Positions 36,501 to 48,500 of a stretch of DNA of 64,000 nucleotides are shown piece by piece. Positions within the stretch are counted from its first letter, which is position 1. Every line of letters begins with the position of its first letter. Below the pieces are notes generated by a model. It was not told the DNA's origin, did not search any database, and worked only from the letters and a program-made list of their open reading frames with translations. Position numbers and translations under genes: made by a program. Origin of the DNA: Watersipora subatra (lineage: Eukaryota; Bryozoa; Gymnolaemata; Cheilostomatida; Watersiporidae); assembly GCF_963576615.1 (NCBI RefSeq), contig NC_088711.1, positions 14,741,869 to 14,805,868 of the forward strand, given 5' to 3'.

Positions 36501-39500
36501 GTATTGATGAAAATGTGACACCCTATTAATGTGTAAGTACAGATAAGTATTATTGCTTTGTGTATTGCAGATTGTTGGACAATTCATTGCACGAGCCATC
36601 GCTGATGATTGCCTTCCTCCAAAGTTTGTCAGCAGTTTCAAGGGAGCTGTCGAGTCAGCGGAGGCAACGTTAGTTCATTAATTCCATTATCTTAGACCGG
36701 GTTAAACACTTACAAAATGCATTACCACCAGTACTGTGGGTATCTGTCTAGGTTACACATACCAACACTACTTTATAACGGGTTTTTTGACTAATAGATT
36801 GACCAATCAGAATCAGGCTTAGTCAGGTTAAAGCTGCGACATCTTTGCTAAATTTCTATTTTTACTGAAATACAGTAGATGCTACTATAACGTATACATC
36901 CTATAACGTATACCTCCTATGACGTATACCTCTTATAAATTAACGTAAAAAAATTATGTGCAGTTTTTGTTTCCTACTACATAAAAAACTCCATATAACG
37001 TAAAGTGTCAAGTCGGGCAAGTTTTTAAATTCGATTTGAACGTTAATCTATCTCGCTGCACTTGCAAAAAAAAACTACATGCGTATTGCGTTATACTTAT
37101 TATATATACGACTTTTGCAACAATCTAGTTTGTCAAGATAGACGGCCAGATGTGTCGACAAAACAGAGAATAGGATAGCTGCGCATTGTTCATAAATACA
37201 AGGCGATCAATTGGTGCAGGTGTTACAGCGTCGATCTACCAATCTGAATGTCACGAGTTGGAGTATCGTTGAAAGTTCTCTTGTATCCTAACTCTGACCC
37301 TTGGATACTAACAGACAACAGGTGATACCGCTTTTTTGTAAAATATTTTGTTGTTTTGTTGTAGACGTATAAAATACTTGTTATTAGTTTTACTTGGCAG
37401 AGTATACTGCTGTTATATATGCTGTTTAAAAAATAAGCAAATCGTTGTAAATGAACATCGAAGATGTGCGTTCGCCATCAAGTTATTTTAGTAGAATTGC
37501 TGCGATCATGGTCTATAAAACCAGTGAGCTTGATCATAAAAAGGAGAAAAGTTGTCGATGCAAACTTATAATGCTGCAGTTACGGTACAGCCTAAAAATG
37601 AAAAGTCTGTCTAGTTTTTCCTATTTGTATGCCCAAAGGGCATACAAATAGGAAAAACTCAAGATCTTTACAAACTTGGGGTCTGTTTGGAAAGATCTTG
37701 GAACAGATTAGGCAGTTTACATGTATTTTACTGTTCTTATAACATAAGATCTTGGAACATATTAGGCAGTTTACATGTATTTTACTGTTCTTATAATGTA
37801 AGATATTGTAACAGATTAGGCAGTTTACATGTATTACTGTTCTTATAACATAAGATCTTGGAACAGATTAGGCAGTTTACATGCATTTTACTGTTCTTAT
37901 AACATAAGATCTTGGAACAGATTAGGCAGTTTACATGTATTTTACTGTTCTTATAACATAAGATCCCTATAACGTTAACATTACAGGAGCCCTTCTACAT
38001 TCTAGGAGCACGCGCTGTACTGTCATAATTTGTGCAACTATTTGTCCTGCAATATTTTGGCTCAAAGTAAAACGCTAGACATTAATAATAAAAATCAGAC
38101 TAATATAAAAATAAACTTAAATTGATATAACCAGCTGACAAATTTTGAATAAAGATTTCAAGAGCAGTTCCATTTTACACTAACGACCTTCAGATACAGT
38201 CAAACATGGATAACTCGCCCACGGATAGCTCGAACACATGGTTAACTCGAACGGTTTCTTTGGTCCGTTCCCACGTAATGATAAATTGCTATAGATAACT
38301 CGAACTCAACACTGTTAACTCGAACTGTTTTTTGCCCAACGGCTACCGAAACGGTTGTTATCGCTTTAGAAAATCACTTTATTCCAAGCCATAGAGGTAA
38401 ACCTCAACTTTTCGTAATTCATAAGCGTCGTTATTACCACCATCGGCAAAATATTTTTGTCAACGACTTTTCTAAAGGTTTGGTGAAATTTGATTTATAC
38501 CAAACATCCGCTTAGCGATCGCCCTTCGGAAGCAAGGTAAAGTGAGGTAATCTTTGCATAAACTTCAAGAAAAATCGGCAAAATTGATCGTGGGTAAAAC
38601 GCTCAAAAGAAAAAGATGTCTTTTCTTTTGAGCATTTCAAGAGCGATCAAGTTTTGCCAATGTCAATCTAAAAAACGCCCTGGCAAATAACATCACCTCA
38701 AACAACAAACCAATCTCAAGTGATAGAAAAATCTCTATACTTTTTGATAAAATCATTTTAAACTTTACATTAGAAGCATTTAATTTGAAACAAGTCATTT
38801 GGGCTTTTGATTTATATTATAGTTTGTATATGTACATGTATCTACTAATAAATCAGTAAATACATGGACTTGTGACAGTGCTCTGATAACATGAACGCTC
38901 TGATAATTCGAACACTTTCGCTCGGTCCCGTGAAGTTTGAGTTATCCATGTTTGACTGTATCTGTTACAAGTGAAAGTATCTTTATCATAGTTAGTAGAT
39001 TGCCTGAAGCTCTGTCCCATTTGAAAACAAATCTCAAATAAAGTCAGCTGGCCCTGAAAAGGCATAAAAGGAAATCAAGATTACGTTCGCTGACAATAGC
39101 TTGTTTCACCAATGGCAGACGTTCGTTCAAACACAACATATTGTCACTGTCTCGGCTACACAAATAATGCATGTCATTGGTTAGCCTTTCTTGACAAACT
39201 GTTGTTTTGCGGAGTTGTTCCCCCGTCCGCGAGCGATCAATACAACAGCTTGTCACAAGACGTACTGCACCTGATGCATCGGGTGCACTTATAGGGAGTT
39301 GTTCTCTTCCGTCTACGCGGCTTGGTTGCGATGTTATGACGGTCGTTCCATTAGTAATCTTAATGAATTTCGCGTAAAAGTTTATGCAGAAAAAAATAAG
39401 ATTACAACGTTTAACCAAATGCCAGTCTCTGTTGTACACGTTAGTAGAATTTAAGAATAAAATAAATTGAAAATAAAATCTATAAGAACAAACAAAACTG

Positions 39501-42500
39501 ACTGATACAAAAATAGAATTAAAACTGACTGAGCGCACAAATAACGACATGTTTAGTCGCTGTTGTTGTTGTCTAAGTTCTCAAGTTCTACTAAAGTTTA
39601 CCGCAGAGACTGGTCGCTGGTTAAACGTTCTAATCTTATTTTTTCTACATAAATTTTTGCGCAAAATTTGTTAAGATTACCAATGGAGCGACCGACATAA
39701 CATCGCAGCCAAGCCGCGTAGACGGACGAGAACAACTCCCTATAAGTGCAGCTGATGCATCAGGTGCAGTACGTCTTGTGACAAGCTGTTGTGTTGCTCG
39801 CCCGCGGACGGGGGAACAACTCCGCAAAAACAACAGTTTGTCAAGACAGGCTAGTCATTGGTGTGCATAGCCGCCCCATTAGGCTACATATCTTGCTTTA
39901 CAACTATGGATGCAATGAATGTCTGTACACATATATACGTCGGAATAAAATAGCTATAGCTACAATTGTAATCAAACAATTCTTTTAGTGATTTTGCAGT
40001 TTTTAATCACATACGAAAGCATGATAAACATACCTGTAAACCATAAATTTGGAGTCTCGCTCCCTGCACCAGGGATAATTGTCAAGCTTATTTAAAATTA
40101 TTAAAAAGGAAAGTAGTATGAAGCATTGTGTACTATTTTGAGAGCTGCATACATACAGTATGTTCTGAATTACAAAACGGCCATTTTTTGAGAAACTCTA
40201 TTGATTGTATCAAACTACATGTAATGCCGTATATTTGCTCATAATATATTTATCATCATCTTTTTTCAAATGTTTGAATAATTTGGATGTTGACGATCTC
40301 AAGGGATTGTAAGTAAGACTTGACTGTATCGGTTTGTGTAAATGTTCTGCGGACAGCGGTGACTATGACTCTGTCGTATGCATGAGCAGTCATTTTTGGT
40401 TGCACAATCAAGTCTGTGTTTCGTGCCATGTGATAAACACTTGTTCATAGCATTTGCAATCCATTTCTTGCAAGCTTGCTTCCCTTCCCCAAGTCTTTTT
40501 CTTCTTTAATGGCTAAGTGAGCCGGCAGCTAAGTCAGCCGGCAGCTAAGTCAGCGGGCAACTATAGAATGCATAGTCAGCAGTGTTCGAGCATACCATCA
40601 CGCAAGCTATAAATTTACTTTTACCATGAACAGAAAGTGAAAGGGTTATTGCTTCATGAATATTTGAACGGTTATCTGTAGGCCTCTGTCACTAACTCAC
40701 AGAGTTTATGTTGTTAGTGGAAACCCTGGCAGCTGTTACTGATAAGCGTGTGCCCCTCTTTCATTGATTCAACTTTCCATGATCCTAGAGTTTGGCTACC
40801 AGCCAAATTTGTTCTACATAACAATCAGGCTGGCCTTGTTCGTCTCATACACGCCTTCAAATATAGATAATGCGTTGAGGGATGCTTTTTTATTAAGTTG
40901 ATTATATATTCATAGCCGACTAACACTATTTAATAACACATATTAATAGATTTGTTAGCCTAGTTTCCTCTAGCCATAAAAGCTGCAGTACTGGTATGTA
41001 GAAATAGCACGCAACTGTCAGTTGTATTTTAGAGTCTCTATTGACAGATTCATACACAATAAAATAATCTAGCCTTTTATGAACCTGTGACAGTTCAGGC
41101 ATTTGTTTTTTTTTCTGCTACTACTACCAGGACTGAAATAACCTACAAGTTTGACAGGATTTGTCTCATGTTTACTAAGTACCCACTTTAAGTTATTTTT
41201 CGATTCGAAGGTTAAGTGAAGTTGTCTCCTTATGTCAGTCTTTTGCAATATGGTATGTGCAAGCACTGTTTACTATAGGTAGTGGAAGCCCAGCACCGAC
41301 ATCGATCTCACAAGCAGTTGATAGGATGCATAGGTTGTTTTATGCTGTGAGGTTTTCAAACTAGTAGATTTTGGCAAATTATTTGTGAAAGCTTAGTGCA
41401 AACTACATATATGTACCTTTAGTCAACGGTATCACTAAAAAATGGATCTGAGCTATGAATTTGTCATGAAATTCTGATCATGTGTTGTTCAGGTTGGCTT
41501 TGGAGAAAGCTGAGGTGTTACTCAGTCTCAAACATGGCATTGTGAGGCTTGACAATGTTTGGGGCGTGGGAGGAGGCCTTCGACCTGTAAAGACTCTCAT
41601 AAAAAAGGTGAGGCTAGTAGTGAAACAGAAACCTAGTAATTTCGTACCAAACAAGTGCCATAAAACCTTTAATTAAATGCCACCTCCATTTGTACTCCAC
41701 TTTGACATTCTTAGATTTTCACAAACCCATAATAGCGAGTGATTAATAGAAGTGTCCACAAAATCGTATTAATGATTAATCATTAACATCAATAACAATT
41801 GATTCTCTCATGGCCCAACTCTAATGCTTTTTCGTATTTTTTGTTAAAACTTGGAAAGTAACACCATAGAAATAATTAATAACTGTATCTGGCTACTAGT
41901 AGTTTCTTGTTTAACAGGGTCTTGATACTTCGACGTATGTAAAAAACAGTTTACATTTATGATGGTATATGTACGACTAGTTTTAGGCTGAATTTTGTGC
42001 TTAGAGCGCATGTGGCTGAAATTTTATCATTATTTGTGTGAAATGGAACGTGTAAAAGTTCTGTTCTGCTAAAAACGGTTGTCTCAATGCTAATATCGAC
42101 TAGTTCAGCAGTGCAGAAAAGTTGAGGTTGGAAGACATTGTAGAAGGTATTGAACAACCAGAAGATGCTCGGTTCATCGAAAGCAACGATCAGAACACAA
42201 CTGGCGAGCAAATAATGCAAATATTTTGTTTGAAAAACATTAATTTTGTTTCTGCGTGTATCATCCCACGACCAAACGAGCGGAACGAAGTGTGGGAGTT
42301 TTTATGATAAATGCATGTGCACACAACTTGCGAAAATTATTCATCAACAATGAGACGAACCCTTGTATAAAAATTTCATCAACAAATTTAACCATCGTTT
42401 TGTAGATTAGTTAAAGTATAATAACGATACAAAACACATATAGGCCCATTTAAATATGTTACCAAGTCTTGGTAAATTATCGAAATTCTCTAAAAACTTA

Positions 42501-45500
42501 CCCATCCGATCGGATTATACACAAATAGGCAGATTAATTTGGACGAAAATTGCCACAAAACGCTTGAAAAGCTTGGTTTGATAAAAGTTAAGACCGGAAA
42601 TTGAAACGGCGGTCGACAGAGAATATAACGATCAAGTCGTGCGCATTTCGCGAAAAATTAACGTGCACATTTCTCCAGTCTATGGCATTGTTTACTTGTA
42701 ATCAAGTTTATTCGAAGGTTTCTGTAATAAACGTAGACCGTTTGAGGCGTTGACCGATTTATAGGTACGAAATTGTGGTACACAGTTTATCAGCTTATGT
42801 TTTTGTCTAATCACCGAAGGCTTCATTATTTAAAACGTTAGCCGAAATTCTTTACAACTTATGTACAAGTTAGGGCTGAACTACAATGCCCCTTTATGAC
42901 GAGAACCTTTTTTATTTTGCTCCAGTTTGCAGAAAACATTCAGACGCGTGAACGCTCATACTTGCTTTCTGTTAAAGATCGCTGCAAAATTGTGCATTGG
43001 TTTTCTATTATTACTGTATTACTATTACTAAGTTTGGATATTCTTTTTGATACTTCTTGATATTGTTAGCTATGACATTTTTAAATGTAAACAAAATTGT
43101 TCATTGCTTTTCTATTATTGCTGTATTACTATATTAATAATATTGGTTATTCTAATAATATCAGTGCATTTTACTTCTAATATTGCATTTCTCCTATTGC
43201 AGCGGGAGAGATATAAACATATAATCTTTTCCTTTCATTATTGCTGTTTGTCATGACCAAACACTTTTTTAAATAGATTTTCTAAAAATCTATATAAATA
43301 TCACTTCTTGATATTGTTAGCTATGACGTTTTGAAGTGTAAACAAAATTGTGCATTGGGTTTATACTATTACTATATTAATAATATTGGTTATTCTAATA
43401 ATATCAGTGCATTTTACTTCTAATATTGGCTTACTAATATTGGCTGGCTAATACTTGCTTTCTGTTAAAAATCGCTATCAAAACCATTCTACAGTCAACG
43501 CAACCAACTCTCAAACTGTGTATAGTACCCAGTAGCTTGCCATTTTACTTATACTTTTGCATTTTTGAGTTATAATAAACATATTTCCTTATCGTTGTTG
43601 GTAAAATACATACATTACAGTAGGTTAGGCCTACAGCTTAAATTAATATTTTTTTATCGTTGTAAAACAGGTTTGAGATAGTAGTAGATTAGGTGCGATT
43701 GTTTGTGTGATTTATTATTGTATTAAACCAAGCTTTTCAAGCTATTTCTAGAACATCTCTATTTCAAACAAGTTTCATTTACACTATACTCTGTCAATTC
43801 CTGCTGAGAACTACTTTTTCAACAGCCAACAGTACCCTTTCTTTTTTCCATTATCACTTTGGTCGTGGACTGTATGACAGTGGAATTTCTAGTAAATACA
43901 TGTATGTTTTATTTGTCATTTTCTCATGAATATATATTTATAGCATTTGATAGATTGTTGTTATATAACTTGTAAATTTGCAGATTTATAGCGTATTATT
44001 TGATAGCATCATTGCGGTAATCCGATCTTTCAATGAATCGATGCTCGTAACTCATCTTCTATTGCACATACAAAGCTAGTTTTGGCTGCAAACTTTAGCA
44101 AACATATCAATGAGTGCAGTGAGCTTTTATGCAACATTGTTAAATGTAGATATAACATAAAATATGTCTTCAAATTTAAAATAAAATTAAAATCTAACAC
44201 TCCAACAAATTGCAAAGAAAGACACAGGCTATAATATCATCGCAGGTCAATTGAAAGCAATAGATATCAACTGGTAGAGATATTTCTTAGTTTTTCAATG
44301 CATATTTATTAAGAGTTCTTCGACATTTTGGAGGTAAGTTAGATTTATTGCGTTCAAAAGGGTTAATGTTGCTTTACCGGAAGAAGGGGGCAAAATAGAA
44401 GTGAGATTCACTTCACCCGCAAAAAGGCTAAAGTTATCTTCCTAATTTCTGATGAGCCATTTGAAAACTACATTGCCAGCCTCTATTTGATCGCCACTAT
44501 TGAGAGAGGTTTCAAAAATGGAGCCATACGGCGTTCAATTAGAGGTTTAGGGAACATGTAATGTTTTTTTCTTTTCATTTAACTTACCTTAGTACGTGTT
44601 ATGGTTTTTCAAATGTCTGCTAGATTGTCAGCGTTTTCTATATTGAGGGGAAGACGGAGCTGAAGTATTGTCATATTCTGATGTCGTGTTTTTAAATAAT
44701 TGTTTTTCAAATAAAATAAGTTTATTGATGACTTGCTGCATGATGTATTTCTCGTCCGTGCGTATCATTCGTATTGCTACATTAATGAGTTTACAATAGG
44801 AATACCTGGCTATACTACTCCAGGTACAATACTACCCCAGGTATAATACTACACCTTGTACAATACTACACCTTGTACAATACTACACCGGGTACAATAC
44901 TACACCTTGTACAATGCTACATCTTGTACAATACTACATCTTGTACAATAATACACCGGTTACAATACTACACCGGTTACTATACTACACCGTGTACAAT
45001 ACTTCACCGTGTACAATACTACACCTTGTACAATACTACACCGTGTACATCACTACACCTTGTACAATACTACACCGGGTACAATACTACACCTTGTACA
45101 ATACTACACCTTGTACAATACTACACCTTGTACAATACTACACCGTGTACAATACTACACCGTGTACAATACTACACCGTGTACAATACTACACCTTGTA
45201 CAATACTACACTGTGTACAATACTACACCTTGTACAATACTACACCTTGTACAATACTACACCGTGTACAATACTACACCGGGTACAATACTACACCGGG
45301 TACAATACTACACCTTGTACAATACTACAACTTGTACAATACTACACCGTGTACATCACTACACCTTGTACAATACTACACCGGGTACAATACTACACCT
45401 TGTGCAATACTACACCTAGTATAATACTACACCTTGTACAATACTACACCGTGTACAAGACTACACCTTGTACAAGACTACACCTTGTACAATACTACAC

Positions 45501-48500
45501 CGTGTACAACATTACACCTTGTACAATACTACACCGGGTACGATACTACTCCAGGTATAAGCCATTGTTTGGAAAATGGATTTATTTCTATCCCTCGTTT
45601 AGCGTAGGCTTATTTAAGAGTGCACAACTGTGCTGTTATCTGCAACATCGGCAGCAATATTCGGCAGTAGAGTTGTCCCGATTCTAAATTCACCAGTTGA
45701 TTCAGATACCGATCCGATATACTGATTCTTATTGAAAAATCATCCGATTCGGATACCGATTCAGATCAATTGTGTTGCATAGATAGTTTTTCATTTTATA
45801 TGCAAATATAAACATAATGCAAAAAAAATATAAATATTAATCCTGCAACCAAACACGTGCAGAGCAATTGTTTGGAAGATTTATGATAAATGCATATGTG
45901 CACACAATTCACGGAAATTATTCATTAACGGCCATCGCAAACCCTTGTACCGAAATCTCATCAACATATTTAACCATTTTTCAATGGAGTCGTTTAAGTA
46001 TAATAACAATACAAAACACTTATAAACCTATTTAAATATGTTACCAAGTTTTTGAAAAGTGTAGAAAATATCCTAAACCTTACCCATCTGATCGGATTAT
46101 ATATAAATAGACAGATTAATTCGGCCAACAATCGCCACAAAACACTTGAAAAGCTTGTTTTAATCATAATTAAGACCGGCCTATGATACGCCAATAAAGC
46201 CGTGCGACAGATAGTAGAACTATTTAGCAGTGCGTATTTTACGAGAAAAACGTGCTCATTTCACCAGTCTATGACATTGTTTAATTGCTAAGGTTTCTAA
46301 TATTTTTCCGCTTTTAATATCTTGCGAAAACAATTATAAGAATAATTATTCGATTTTATAAAATTATTGTTAGATTTAATTATAAGAATAATTATTCGAT
46401 TTTATCCAAAGGTTTCTGCAATAAACGTAGATCGTTTGAGGCGTAGACCGATTTACAGGTACGAAATTGTGGTACACAGTTTATCAGCCTGTTTTTTTTG
46501 TCCAATTACCGAAGGTTTTATTAAATTATTTAAAACGTTAGCCGAACTTCTTTACATCTTATGTACAAGCTAGGGCCGAACTACAATGCCCCTTTATGAC
46601 GAGAACATTTTTTTATTTTGCTCCAGTTTGCAAAAAACTTCCAGACGCGTGATCGCTCATACTTGCTTTCTGTTAAAGATCGCTTATCAAAACCATTCTA
46701 CATTCAACACAACCAACTTTCAAACTGTGTATGGTACACAGCAGCTTGCCATTTCACTTCTAATATTGCATTTAAGAGTTATGATAAACATATTTCCTTA
46801 TTGCTGTTGTTAAATTACATACATTACAGTAGGTTAGGCCTACAGCTTTAATTATCTTATCTAACTTATCTATATTTGTTGAAATTGTTAGTTGCACTTT
46901 CTTGAAGTTGTGCTCCCTCAAATTTATTTTATGTCATCTCGAACAACTCTCATTTACACTATACTCTGCCAATTCCTCCTGACAACTACTTTTTCAACAA
47001 CCAGCACTACCATTTCTTTTTTCCATTATCACTTATTCCATTATCAGGTCGTGGGCTGTATGACAGGGAATTTCTAGTGTATTTATTTGTTTGTATTTAT
47101 AGAAAAATATATATATACATATTCACATACTGACATACCGTGCATATAGTAACAAAACAGTCCATGTTTCTTGTAATTTGTAAATAAAGGTAATTACTGT
47201 TTGTGGTACATCTTCTCTCTTATGCATCGACTGTTTAAATTACTTTTGTAATGCTAGTAAATAGAAATATTACACTGCGTTCTTGTCTCCCATCTTTATT
47301 ACCTTGTTCGTGATTGTCTGCAATAAATCCTATCACTGTAATTAGGAAATACCACACTTTGTGATTATGTCCTAGTTAAAGCACAAAGTTTCCTCCGCTG
47401 TATTGATCAGGCTATAGACATGAAATAAATTGTGTGGCAGGTCCGAAATTCATTAGGTAAAATTAAGGAGCTTACAGAACTTTATTGATTTTTTATTAGT
47501 GTAGCAGGCTAAAATACGGTTTTCTGCTAAATAGTTGATCTGTAAAAAGTATCAGAAGTTTCAGATTTTTTAAGAAAAAATCGGACGATACCGATTCGGA
47601 TACTTGACACCCATATCGGCAACGGCACCGATTCCCATAACAAAATCAAGGCAACTCTAGTTGGTAGACTTTGTGTCTTCATTTTTAGCGCTCGCTTGAT
47701 TTGCCTGTTTGTAGCATGTGTGAGACTCCAGCACTTCATTTATAAGATATCAGACTCAATGCAATTTGAACAATATATAAAAAAAATTATTTATGCAACA
47801 ATATGACCTCTTACCTCTGAAATGTTTTCAACAGATCGTCCTCCTCCTCAAAGAGTACCTGTCTTCAGGTGACGCTAACGAAGCGATCAGATGTCTCCTA
47901 GACTTGGAAGTCCCGCATTTTCACCATGAACTTGTTTATGAGGTTAGCAATTTTTTTAGATTCTTTGCCTCTGTTTCTCCCACTTCCATCGCAACGATTG
48001 GTCTTATCTGTTTATTTGCTTGTAATGTCATTCTGCATCGTTGTAGCTCCTCATCTTGGTGATTGAGTCTGGCAAGGAGCAAACTGCTACTGCCATGGCT
48101 GCTTTGCTCAAGGCCTTTTATGATGCCTGCTACATCACTTCGGATCAGATGGCGCAGGGTTTTGTTCGTGTCCTTGACAACCTGAATGACATTCAACTCG
48201 ATGCCCCTCAAGCTGTCAATAGTTTTGACAACTTTGCTGATATCTGCTTTGCGAAGGGTATCCTTCCAAACCGCGTGCTCAAGGAGCTTCCTGGCAGGTA
48301 GGTTGCCTGTTAGACTACTGGTAGAGTATGGATGTTTGATGCAATAACTTGTTATCATTTGATGTGGTAACTTTGTCTTCCTTTAGTTAGATCTGTGGTA
48401 ACTTTATGATTACATACATCATAGCGTAGCTTGTAACCTTGTCATCCCTTCCTGATCTGCTCATTGAAAGATGGTACCTTATTGAACAGCAGGAGCTGCA

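Noticed and set aside
39044-39550. 168-codon minus-strand ORF
   Set aside because: It runs through one arm of the 672-bp foldback element and matching ORFs arise in the other arm; no domain, no codon signal.
44873-45687. Three overlapping long forward ORFs (136-257 codons)
   Set aside because: They are produced by the 17-bp minisatellite, whose unit has no stop in any frame; identical repeats in three frames are not independent genes.
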